Below are positions 16,651 to 23,136 of a stretch of DNA of 29,769 nt, in pieces; the first letter of the stretch is position 1, and every line of letters starts with the position of its first letter. Position numbers and translations under genes: made by a program. The DNA is taken from NCBI GenBank assembly GCA_046539045.1, contig JBKHHU010000016.1:1-29769 (forward strand). The letters run 5' to 3'. The notes under the pieces were generated by a model. The model saw nothing but the letters and a program-made list of their open reading frames with translations, was not told where the DNA came from and made no database searches. The DNA is from JBKHHU01 sp046539045 (GTDB taxonomy: Bacteria; Planctomycetota; Phycisphaerae; SM23-33).

Positions 16651-16688
16651 GAAAACATCCTCAGATCCTGGCGGCTGGGCCCGGGATG
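16651..16688 (-). terminator. Weak terminator candidate after PEP-CTERM copy B
   Basis: On the minus strand CATCC (16688-16684) can pair with GGATG (16660-16656), and TTTTCTCTT follows at 16655-16647. The outer stem is only five bases and the loop is long and GC-rich, so this is tentative. Confidence 0.28.
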
Positions 16689-16709
16689 CTTCCTGTTGTC
16701 GCGGTCGGA

Positions 16710-17336
16710 TCAGCGTCGGCGACGCCGCAGCAGCAGGCCGGCACCGATCGTGCCGAGAAGGGCCATGGTCGTCGGTTCGGGCACAGCTACCGTTCCGGCC
16801 AGCACGTCGTCATTGCCCGCGCCGTTGTTGTCCAGGCGGGTCTCGATGTAGGCGCTGTTGCCGAACGACAACTTGTCAACCGGGATCCGGACCTCGAAGC
16901 CTTCACCGGTGGCGACATCGCTGCTGTCGGCGGTCCACTCCAGGTTCTGTCCGAACGGGTTGGGCGTGTCGTACAACTCACAGAGGATGTTCGAACCCAT
17001 AACGTTCGCCTTCAGGTGGCCCAGCAGATTCCCGCCCTGGGCGTCAAACAGCGTGGCCGTGATGGTTGTGTACCCGTAGTCACTGCCGTCACCATCGGTG
17101 GCAAGGGGGGCGTCGCCGACCACGTCCAGGAAAAGGTAGGCATAGCTCGAATCCTGGGCTGCTCGCACCGAGTCGATGTCCAGACCTTCACCATAGCTGC
17201 TCTCTGCTGCATCGTAGAGAGGGGCCGCGTATTGGGTGGGGTCCGTAAGACCGCCGTCGATGATGGGTGCTGCAACGGCAGAACAGGTGAGCGCTGCGAG
17301 GCAAATGGCAGCTGTTTTGAGGCTAATCCAATTCAT
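16710..17336 (-). CDS. PEP-CTERM sorted secreted protein with CBM9/DOMON-like domain (copy B)
   Basis: This is a 208-residue protein. A signal peptide ends near residue 22 (SAVA-APIIDG). The mature part begins APIIDG, matching APTIDG of copy A, and has 'SYAYLFLDVVGD' where copy A has 'DDYLYVGLSVKE'. The tail is VPEPTTMALL, a hydrophobic helix and RRRRR. The two proteins are therefore tandem paralogues that have diverged in the middle but kept both ends. I chose ATG 17336 because it carries the conserved GGAGGAG/AGGAG leader; an upstream in-frame start at 17435 would code through the promoter. Likely exported and processed by an exosortase encoded elsewhere. Function is unknown; glycan binding is a guess from the fold. 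Confidence 0.9.
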   Translation of the reverse strand: MNWISLKTAAICLAALTCSAVAAPIIDGGLTDPTQYAAPLYDAAESSYGEGLDIDSVRAAQDSSYAYLFLDVVGDAPLATDGDGSDYGYTTITATLFDAQGGNLLGHLKANVMGSNILCELYDTPNPFGQNLEWTADSSDVATGEGFEVRIPVDKLSFGNSAYIETRLDNNGAGNDDVLAGTVAVPEPTTMALLGTIGAGLLLRRRRR

Positions 17337-17371
17337 AATGTACTCCTCTTTCTCCTCCGATGGGAAGCGTA
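17337..17371 (-). repeat. Conserved 5' leader, copy B (dispersed repeat with 16366-16400)
   Basis: This is the partner of the leader upstream of PEP-CTERM copy A. It has the same TACGCTTCC, CGGAGGAG and AGGAGTACATT blocks in the same order, with only small differences, including one extra G before the second purine block. Confidence 0.75.
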
Positions 17372-17403
17372 TGCAGTTGTGTGCATCAGGCCTTGACCTT
17401 CGT

Positions 17404-17431
17404 ATGATAGCACAAATCTCTGTAGGGGCAA
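17404..17431 (-). promoter_or_regulatory. Candidate promoter of PEP-CTERM copy B
   Basis: On the minus strand TTGCCC (17431-17426) and TATCAT (17409-17404) are separated by 16 bases. Transcription would start near 17397, giving a leader of about 60 bases that includes the conserved block, similar in length to copy A. Confidence 0.42.
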
Positions 17432-17462
17432 GCAAATTTCGCAGGCTGTACGGATTTTATGT

Positions 17463-17479
17463 ATGCTAAGCCTTAGCAT
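17463..17479. promoter_or_regulatory. 17-base near-perfect palindrome (candidate operator)
   Basis: ATGCTAAG at 17463-17470 and CTTAGCAT at 17472-17479 are exact reverse complements around a single C. It lies about 32 bases upstream of the copy B -35 and about 125 bases upstream of the etf -35, so it could serve either promoter. Confidence 0.45.
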
Positions 17480-17579
17480 TTACGTCGGGTATAGGCTGGG
17501 TGGCGCGCCGCAAGATCGGAATACTTTTGCGGCGCTGCCGGCGACCTGGCCGGCGCGATTCGAAACACCGTTTGCCGGG

Positions 17580-17591
17580 CCTCTCGAGAGG
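17580..17591. promoter_or_regulatory. 12-base perfect palindrome upstream of etf promoter
   Basis: CCTCTCGAGAGG is a perfect palindrome whose right edge is 12 bases upstream of the etf -35 (17604). This is a usual place for an activator or repressor half-site pair. No known regulator is assigned. Confidence 0.35.
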
Positions 17592-17603
17592 GACGTTTTG
17601 GGC

Positions 17604-17632
17604 TTGACTTGCCCGGGCGCGGTTTCTATTCT
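17604..17632 (+). promoter_or_regulatory. Sigma70-type promoter of the etfB-etfA-acd operon
   Basis: TTGACT at 17604-17609 and TATTCT at 17627-17632 are separated by the ideal 17 bases. Each has one or two mismatches to consensus. The start would be near 17639, leaving about 220 bases of untranslated leader before the GTG of etfB. Confidence 0.55.
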
Positions 17633-17638
17633 CTTCCC

Positions 17639-17861
17639 TCTGGGTCCGCCAGGCAGCGGGCCTTGTTTATTAGGTCGCCGTCCAGACTTGCGTCGGTCGG
17701 CCAGGAAGCCCGTGGTACAAGGGCAAGGTAGCCGGTGCGGTTCCCCCTTCTCAAAGGTCGATTGAGACAGCGTTGGGCGGGGAAACCAGCCGGCGGTTCT
17801 ACCGTAGTCAGCGGACGTGCATGCGTCCAAGGCGGAACAACGGTTATTTGGGAGCAGGGAC
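17639..17861 (+). other. Long structured 5' leader of the etf operon
   Basis: The leader is GC-rich with several inverted repeats: GCCC/GGGC arms near 17709-17724, TCTCAA/TTGAGA at 17749-17754 and 17762-17767, and a GGACG/CGTCC hairpin near 17814-17828. It ends in GGGAG seven bases before the GTG. I looked for cobalamin, SAM, TPP and FMN signatures and found none. It may be a regulatory RNA or simply a long leader. Confidence 0.3.
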
Positions 17862-18767
17862 GTGGCATACAACTGCGTAGTTTGCGTGAAACAGGTTCCG
17901 GACACCAAGCGGATCACCGGTGACGCGATGAAAGAGGACGGTACGGTCAATCGTGCCGCTCTCCCGGCGATCTTCAATCCGGAAGACATGAACGCGCTGG
18001 AAGAGGCGCTGAAGATCAAGGAAACCTATGGCGGGACGGTCACGGTCGTGACCATGGGTCCGCCCAATGCGTGCGAAGTGCTGCGGGAGAGCCTCTTCCG
18101 CGGAGCCGACGACGCGGTGCTCATCACCGACCGTCGAGCGGCGGCCTCGGACACGTTGGCCACCAGCTATATTCTCTCCTGTGCGGTCAAGAAGTTCAAT
18201 CCGGACATCGTCCTTTGCGGTCGGCAGGCGATCGACGGGGACACCGCGCAGGTCGGTCCGCAGATGGCTGAGAAGCTCGGCTATACGCTGATCACCTACT
18301 TGGAAGAGGTGAAGCTGGACGGAAAAGAGATCACCGTCCGCCGAAACGTCGGCAACGGCTGGGAGGTCGTCAAGGGCGAACTTCCGGTGCTGGTGACGGT
18401 GATGGAATGCAACGAGCCGCGTCCGCGAGCTGCCAAGCGGATGATGAAGTTCAAGAAGGCCAGGAGCGCTTTTGAGGTGGGCGTCGACGTCAAGAAGTCG
18501 ATGAAGGACGCCACCGACGAGCAGCGCCGGGCAGAGACCGACAAGCGCATCAAGGCGCTGGAAGACAAGGGCCTGCTGCTGAAGAGCTGGAACCTTGACG
18601 ACATCGAAGCCGACCTGCAGTGGTGCGGGATGAGCGGAAGCCCGACCAAGGTCCACCGCATCCAGTCGGTTGTTCTTGCCGGTGGCGAGTACCGCGAGTT
18701 CGATGCCTCCGAACGGGGCGTGGCGGAACTCATCGGCGAGTTGATTGAAGAGCATACCATCGGTTAA
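17862..18767 (+). CDS. etfB: Electron transfer flavoprotein beta subunit
   Basis: This is a 301-residue protein beginning MAYNCVVCVKQVPDT, the usual EtfB opening. The motif GRQAIDGDTAQVGP (120-133) is the nucleotide-binding loop, where mammalian ETF holds AMP. The C-terminal arm and the SGSPTKV block (258-264) follow. EtfB pairs with EtfA to carry electrons from acyl-CoA dehydrogenases. It is longer than mammalian EtfB (about 255) because of a charged helical insert near 195-245. The DGDTAQVGP form resembles EtfB groups that include flavin-bifurcating members, a possibility but not proof. I chose GTG 17862 because GGGAG lies seven bases upstream; an in-frame ATG at 17817 has no ribosome site. 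It heads the operon with etfA and an acyl-CoA dehydrogenase. Confidence 0.95.
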   Translation: MAYNCVVCVKQVPDTKRITGDAMKEDGTVNRAALPAIFNPEDMNALEEALKIKETYGGTVTVVTMGPPNACEVLRESLFRGADDAVLITDRRAAASDTLATSYILSCAVKKFNPDIVLCGRQAIDGDTAQVGPQMAEKLGYTLITYLEEVKLDGKEITVRRNVGNGWEVVKGELPVLVTVMECNEPRPRAAKRMMKFKKARSAFEVGVDVKKSMKDATDEQRRAETDKRIKALEDKGLLLKSWNLDDIEADLQWCGMSGSPTKVHRIQSVVLAGGEYREFDASERGVAELIGELIEEHTIG

Positions 18768-18814
18768 GGCCCCGCGAGGTCAGACCAACGAACCGATCCA
18801 CACGGAGAAGCACA

Positions 18815-19876
18815 ATGATGGAAGTGAATCGCGAAGGCGAAGTCTGGGTATTCGCGGAGCAGGAAGACGGCAAGCTCTCGGACGTCCCGCTTGAGTTGCT
18901 GAGCAAGGGACGCGAACTGGCTGACACCCTCGGCGTGCCGCTGGGCGCGTCGCTGTTGGGCGACGACGTGGACGACCTGTCGCAGACGCTGATCGCCCAC
19001 GGGGCAGACAAGGTCTACGTCGTCAACGACTCGAACCTCTCGCACTACCAGACCACCAGTTATTCCAAGGCGTTCTGCAGCCTGGCCGAGCAGTACAAAC
19101 CGCAGGTCTGCCTGTTCGGCGCCACCGCCATCGGGCGGGACCTGGCCCCGACGGTTGCCAGCACGCTCAAGTGCGGCCTGACCGCAGACTGCACCGACCT
19201 GCAGGTGGGCGACCACACCGACCCGGTCAAGAAGACCGAGTACAAGAATCTGCTCCAGCAGATTCGCCCTGCCTTCGGTGGCAACATTATCGCCACCATC
19301 GTCAACCCGGAGCGTTGGCCTCAGATGGCGACCGTTCGCGAAGGCGTGATGCCCATGCCCGAACCGGACGAATCCCGCTTGGGTCAGGTCGTTCGGTGCG
19401 AGATCGGCGTCGACGGTGAGGCGCTGCCGCTGGCGATTCTCGAATCGCACCGGCGAGAGAAGAAGGTCAACCTGAAGGCAGCCCGCGTCATCGTCTGCGG
19501 CGGGGCCGGTGTCGGCAGCAAAGACAACTTCAAGCTCATCTGGGACCTGGCCCACGCGCTGGGTGCCGCTGCCGCCGGCTCGCGAGCCGCGGTGGACCTC
19601 GGGTTCATCGACCACGATCACCAGGTCGGCCAGACCGGTACGACGGTTCGCCCGGCCCTGTACATCGCCGTCGGCGTCTCCGGTGCCGTCCAGCACGTCG
19701 CGGGTATGCAGGAATCTGCCAAGATCGTTGCAATCAACAGTGACCCCGATGCCCCGATCCTGTCGATCGCCAACTACGGCATCGTCGGCGACCTCAACAC
19801 GGTTGTCCCGATGATGATCAAGGCCATCCGCAGCGGTGCCTCCGTAACCGAAGCCGCACAGACCGCCAACAGCTAA
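18815..19876 (+). CDS. etfA: Electron transfer flavoprotein alpha subunit
   Basis: This is a 353-residue protein. The N-terminal domain contains WVFAEQEDGKLSDV and 'FGATAIGRDLAPTVAS' (about 101-116). The C-terminal FAD domain begins near 220 and holds the signature VGQTGTTVRPALYIAVGVSG (271-290), then QHVAGM and 'AINSDPDAPI', ending with YGIVGDL. These bind the FAD that receives electrons from the dehydrogenase partner. The gene follows etfB by 47 bases with GGAG upstream; two adjacent ATG codons (18815 and 18818) could each be the start. An acyl-CoA dehydrogenase gene follows after 14 bases. An ETF:quinone oxidoreductase gene is not in the window. Confidence 0.96.
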   Translation: MMEVNREGEVWVFAEQEDGKLSDVPLELLSKGRELADTLGVPLGASLLGDDVDDLSQTLIAHGADKVYVVNDSNLSHYQTTSYSKAFCSLAEQYKPQVCLFGATAIGRDLAPTVASTLKCGLTADCTDLQVGDHTDPVKKTEYKNLLQQIRPAFGGNIIATIVNPERWPQMATVREGVMPMPEPDESRLGQVVRCEIGVDGEALPLAILESHRREKKVNLKAARVIVCGGAGVGSKDNFKLIWDLAHALGAAAAGSRAAVDLGFIDHDHQVGQTGTTVRPALYIAVGVSGAVQHVAGMQESAKIVAINSDPDAPILSIANYGIVGDLNTVVPMMIKAIRSGASVTEAAQTANS

Positions 19877-19890
19877 CAAGGACGAGCCCC

Positions 19891-21645
19891 ATGGCGAACT
19901 TCTATAAAGACAACGACGACATCCAGTTCCTGTTCCACCACCTGGACATGGCCCGCACCGCGGAAATCATGGAAAAGGGCTTCCAGTTCAGCGACGAATA
20001 CGACTACGCCCCCGATGATCTTGAGGACGCTCTGGACAACTACGAGCGCATCCTCGACAGCATGGGAGAGATATGCGGCGATCATATCGCCCCCACTGCA
20101 GAGGAGACCGACACCACCGGTAACCTCCTGCACGAAGACGGCACGGTCACCCGCGCTCCGGGCATCGCCAAGGCGATCGAGATGCTCAGCAAGGCCGACC
20201 TGATGGGCTTCACCCTGCCGTACCGCTTCGGCGGGATCAACTGCCCCCAGTGCCTGTTCACGATGACCAATGACATCGTCAGCCGGGCCGATGCCTCCCT
20301 GATGAATATCTACGGTCTGCAGGGCAACGCCGATACCCTCAACGCGTTCGCCTCCGAGGAAATCAAGCAGGAATACCTTCCCCGGATGGCCAGCGGCGAG
20401 TGGACGGGCGCGATGGTTCTCACCGAGCCCGATGCCGGGTCCGACCTCCAAGCCGTCAAGACGCGGGCCTACCAGGACGAAGACGGCAACTGGTTCATCC
20501 ACGGTGTCAAGCGGTTCATCACCAACGGGTGCGGCGAAGTGCTGCTGGTTCTGGCCCGGACCGAGCCGGAAATTTCCGACGGCCGCGGGCTGAGCCTGCT
20601 GGTCTGCCGGAATGACGAAACCGTCAAGATTCGCCGCCTGGAGAACAAGCTGGGCATCCACGGCTCGCCGACGTGCGAAATCTTCTTCAACAACACCCCC
20701 GCCAAGTTGGTCGGCGAGCGGCAGCGCGGGCTGATCACCTACGTGATGAGCCTGATGAACGGCGCCCGCGTCGGTATCGCCGCCCAGTCGCTGGGCATTG
20801 GCGAAGCGGCCTACCGTGTCGCCCGCGATTACGCTCATTCCCGAAAGCAGTTCGACACCGCTATTGAGAACTTCCCTGCCATCCGCGAGGTGCTCTGCAA
20901 GGCGCACGTCGATCTGCAGGCCGCCCGCGCGATCACCTACTACGGCGCGTGGTGTGTGGACATTGAGCACGGCGCCCTGATGCGGCTGGAGACCGAGGAT
21001 CTGGAGAAGGACGAGAAGACCGCTCTCCGCAAGCAGGCCCGCAGCGTCGGCCGGTGGAACAAGGTCCTCACGCCGATCAGCAAGTACTATGCTTCCGAAA
21101 TGTCGATGCGGGTGTCCAATGACGCCATCGCGGTCCTCGGCGGCAGCGGATACATGAAGGATTACCCGGTCGAGCGGCACCTCCGTGACAGCCGGATCAC
21201 CACCATCTACGAAGGCACCAGCCAACTGCAGGTCGTCGCCGCCATCGCCGGTGTGACTTCCGGCACGGCAAAGAGCGTGATCGAGCACCTGATCGAGAAG
21301 CCTTCCCGCGTCGATGAGTGGACCGAGGAAGTTGCCCCGCTGATCGAGAAGATCAAGAGCGGTCTGGAAGATCTCGACGAAACCGTCGCGTTCGTCAAGA
21401 GCCAGGGCAACAGCTATCGCGACCTGGTTGCCCGCAAGCTGGTCGACATGGCCACCTTCCTTCTTGCCGGGGCGCTGTTCTGCGACCACGCAACCGTCAG
21501 CGACAAGAAGCTGGCCGTCGCGAAATACTGGCTCACCTGGCGCATGCCGGAACTGCGGATGTTCAAGGAGCAGGTCCTCAGCGGCGATACCGACCCGGTC
21601 GACGAGTTCGAAACCATCGCCGGTCCGGTGCCGGTGCTCGAATAG
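19891..21645 (+). CDS. Acyl-CoA dehydrogenase, long form with C-terminal extension
   Basis: This is a 584-residue protein. The core FAD-dependent acyl-CoA dehydrogenase fold spans about 50-455: 'GAMVLTEPDAGSD' (173-185) contacts FAD and substrate, 'RKQFDTAIENFPAIRE' is the family helix, and the base is Glu441 in IYEGTSQLQ, at the position of Glu376 in MCAD. An extra helical domain of about 125 residues follows, as in the 580-600-residue subfamily. It oxidises an acyl-CoA to the trans-2-enoyl form and would hand electrons to the EtfBA encoded directly upstream. Chain length is not readable from sequence. A very strong terminator 98 bases downstream ends the operon. The start has AAGGACGAG upstream. 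Confidence 0.95.
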   Translation: MANFYKDNDDIQFLFHHLDMARTAEIMEKGFQFSDEYDYAPDDLEDALDNYERILDSMGEICGDHIAPTAEETDTTGNLLHEDGTVTRAPGIAKAIEMLSKADLMGFTLPYRFGGINCPQCLFTMTNDIVSRADASLMNIYGLQGNADTLNAFASEEIKQEYLPRMASGEWTGAMVLTEPDAGSDLQAVKTRAYQDEDGNWFIHGVKRFITNGCGEVLLVLARTEPEISDGRGLSLLVCRNDETVKIRRLENKLGIHGSPTCEIFFNNTPAKLVGERQRGLITYVMSLMNGARVGIAAQSLGIGEAAYRVARDYAHSRKQFDTAIENFPAIREVLCKAHVDLQAARAITYYGAWCVDIEHGALMRLETEDLEKDEKTALRKQARSVGRWNKVLTPISKYYASEMSMRVSNDAIAVLGGSGYMKDYPVERHLRDSRITTIYEGTSQLQVVAAIAGVTSGTAKSVIEHLIEKPSRVDEWTEEVAPLIEKIKSGLEDLDETVAFVKSQGNSYRDLVARKLVDMATFLLAGALFCDHATVSDKKLAVAKYWLTWRMPELRMFKEQVLSGDTDPVDEFETIAGPVPVLE

Positions 21646-21742
21646 CTCCTGGGCTGTAGTTTCGTGGAGTCAGGGCTGAAGAAGAGTCAACCGCCCGACA
21701 TCACAGAAAAGCAGAGATAGAGCCAGAGGCATAATGGGAACA

Positions 21743-21776
21743 AGCGCGGCGGGTTTCACGGCCCGCCGCGCTTTCT
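21743..21776 (+). terminator. Strong Rho-independent terminator of the etf/acd operon
   Basis: An 11-base perfect GC-rich stem pairs 21743-21753 (AGCGCGGCGGG) with 21762-21772 around an eight-base loop, and is followed by TTCTATATT. It is the strongest terminator in the window. Confidence 0.8.
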
Positions 21777-21900
21777 ATATTGGTATGAAGCCTCTCCGGA
21801 ACTGGCGGCACGCTGACAGGTTTTTGCGTATCACCACGTTGTCAATGCCTACCATGTCGTGTAAGCGAATTCGCTGTAACAGGATGCATCGGAGCACGAG

Positions 21901-22773
21901 ATGATGACAATGGACGGTAAACAGGGGCTGGTGTTCGGGGTGGCCAACGAGCGAAGCTATGCAACCCATATCGCCAAGGCGCTGGCAGATGCGGGGGCCG
22001 AAGGCGGCTTCTCGCACCTGCCCGGTGAGAAGAACGAACGTCGAACCGCCAACGCCCTCGAAAGCATCGGGGTCAGCAACCCGTGGCTCCAGCCGTGCGA
22101 CGTGGCGAATGATGATGACCTCGACGCGATCTTCGAACGGTTCAGCAAAGATTTCGGCCGCCTCGATTTCGTCGTGCATTCAGTGGCGTTCGCCGACAAG
22201 AGCTTCCTGGAACTCGGGAAGTTCATCGAGACGCCTCGCGAGGTCTGGAACCAGGCGCTGGATATCAGCGCGTACAGTCTGCTGGGGATGGCGCGCCGCG
22301 CCCGGCCTCTGATGACCGACGGCGGGGCGGTCGTATCGATGAGCTATCTCGGCGGGGAGAAGGTCGTTCCCGGATACAACGTCATGGGCATCGCCAAGGC
22401 TGCATTGGAGCATGCGACGCGGTATCTGGCGATGGAGTTGGGTCGCGAGGGCATTCGCGTCAACGCCATCAGCGGCGGACCCTTGCGGACGATATCGGCG
22501 ATGGGCGTCGGCGGGATCGAAGCGATTCTCGAGCACACGCGCCGCATGGCCCCGCTGAACCGGACAGTCGAAGGTGAGGAAGTGGGTTCTGTGGCGACGT
22601 TCCTGTTGAGCGACGCTGCCGGGGGCATCACCGGCGAGATCGTGCACGTCGATGTCGGCATGCACGTCTATGCCAACACGCCCGACCTGCAGTGTTACCA
22701 CGAAGATCAATGCGGGCGGCTGGGCAAGGGCGGCAGGAGCGAATGTGGCGGCGGGGAACGACATCAATGCTGA
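21901..22773 (+). CDS. fabI: Enoyl-ACP reductase FabI with unusual C-terminal extension
   Basis: This is a 290-residue short-chain dehydrogenase-type protein. It shows the FabI nucleotide motif GVANERSYA, Tyr149 in SYLGG, and the catalytic Tyr159-x6-Lys166 in GYNVMGIAKAALE, followed by RVNAISGGPLRT. The enzyme reduces enoyl-ACP with NADH in the last step of fatty acid elongation. FabI proteins usually end about ten residues after the 'GEIVHVD' strand, near residue 262 here. This one carries about 28 more residues rich in Gly, Cys and charged residues, encoded by DNA that leads into a degraded UroD-family gene. I take the extension as an accident of a deletion that removed the native stop. GGAG lies six bases before ATG 21901. 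Confidence 0.93.
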   Translation: MMTMDGKQGLVFGVANERSYATHIAKALADAGAEGGFSHLPGEKNERRTANALESIGVSNPWLQPCDVANDDDLDAIFERFSKDFGRLDFVVHSVAFADKSFLELGKFIETPREVWNQALDISAYSLLGMARRARPLMTDGGAVVSMSYLGGEKVVPGYNVMGIAKAALEHATRYLAMELGREGIRVNAISGGPLRTISAMGVGGIEAILEHTRRMAPLNRTVEGEEVGSVATFLLSDAAGGITGEIVHVDVGMHVYANTPDLQCYHEDQCGRLGKGGRSECGGGERHQC

Positions 22774-22980
22774 CCGGACGCGATACGGCCAGGCGGTGGC
22801 GTTCCGAGGCGGGATTGACAAGCGGGCGATGGCGGTAGGGGAGACGTTCTGCGGGAGGAGATGCAGCGCGTCGAGCCGGTCGTTCGGGGCGGTGGTTACA
22901 TTCCCGGTTGCGACCACGGGGTACCGGCGGACGTCTCCTGGCTGGATTTCGTGAGTACGCGTTCATCCTCGCACGCGTGA
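22748..22980 (+). pseudogene. Remnant of a uroporphyrinogen-decarboxylase-family (UroD/MtaA-like) gene
   Basis: Two adjacent frames encode the C-terminal part of a UroD-family protein. The first (about 22748-22840) reads AAGNDINADRTRYGQAVAF then RGGIDKRAMAVG. The second (about 22840-22953) reads VLREEMQRVEPVVRGGGYIP then GCDHGVPADVSW. 'GGIDKR' and 'GGGYIP..DHGVP' are hallmark C-terminal motifs of the family, which includes planctomycete cobamide-dependent methyltransferase-like proteins. The shift lies at the GGGG run 22838-22841 and fits loss of one G. The N-terminal two-thirds are absent and the first bases overlap the tail of fabI. The C-terminus also ends early, at TGA 22978. It is a non-functional fragment; identification as UroD family is firm, the exact subgroup is not. 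Confidence 0.72.
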
Positions 22981-23132
22981 CCGGATGGCTTTGAAACAAT
23001 TGCCGTCGGTGCTCGGACATTGACGCAACCTGCGGGCAATGCTACCGTAGCGGCCATGGAAGACCATGGAATTACGATTCTCAGCCGGTGGGTGAACTGT
23101 CGGCTTGTTGACGTCGGGGACAGGCTGCTGAC
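22774..23132 (+). other. Region between fabI and sugar permease gene
   Basis: The 359 bases hold most of the UroD-family remnant (to about 22980), then a weak promoter candidate at 23020-23048 and a 26-codon ORF at 23056-23136 whose stop overlaps the permease start. I see nothing else. Confidence 0.5.
23020..23048 (+). promoter_or_regulatory. Candidate promoter for the sugar permease gene
   Basis: TTGACG at 23020-23025 and TACCGT at 23043-23048 are separated by 17 bases. The -35 is good and the -10 is weak. The predicted start falls close to the ATG at 23056. Confidence 0.3.
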
Positions 23133-23136
23133 GTGA
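23056..23136 (+). CDS. Possible 26-residue leader ORF overlapping the permease start
   Basis: ATG 23056 begins a 26-codon frame (MEDHGITILSRWV onward) whose TGA at 23134-23136 overlaps the GTG of the permease gene. No ribosome binding site precedes it, so it would need leaderless translation if the upstream promoter is real. It could couple translation of the permease or be chance. I do not recognise the peptide. Confidence 0.2.
   Translation: MEDHGITILSRWVNCRLVDVGDRLLT

Larger units (their letters stand above)
16366..16709. other. Intergenic region between the two PEP-CTERM genes
   Basis: The 344 bases contain, for copy A, the conserved leader, an extended -10 promoter at 16433-16441 and an 18-base inverted repeat at 16442-16459. 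A small AT-rich palindrome (GAGTA and TACTC arms around TATATAG) lies at about 16612-16628, and a weak terminator candidate for copy B lies at 16651-16688. I see no gene in it. Confidence 0.55.
17337..17861. other. Divergent control region between PEP-CTERM copy B and the etf operon
   Basis: This 525-base region has no convincing gene. From left to right it holds the copy B leader, the copy B promoter (17404-17431), a 17-base palindrome (17463-17479), a 12-base palindrome (17580-17591), the etf promoter (17604-17632) and a leader of about 220 bases before etfB. The leader has several GC-rich inverted repeats, but I cannot match it to a known riboswitch. Confidence 0.6.

Noticed and set aside
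17620..17860. Small structured RNA such as tmRNA, RNase P RNA, SRP RNA or a tRNA
   Set aside because: No T-loop, acceptor stem, P4 helix or SRP loop pattern could be recognised.
17639..17861. Cobalamin riboswitch in the etf leader
   Set aside because: Fragments such as GCCAGGA and GCCGGTG suggested it, but the order is wrong and the conserved core and CCACTG element are missing.
19873..21489. 538-codon open frame on the minus strand opposite the acyl-CoA dehydrogenase
   Set aside because: It mirrors a gene with intact catalytic motifs and has no ribosome site or domain.
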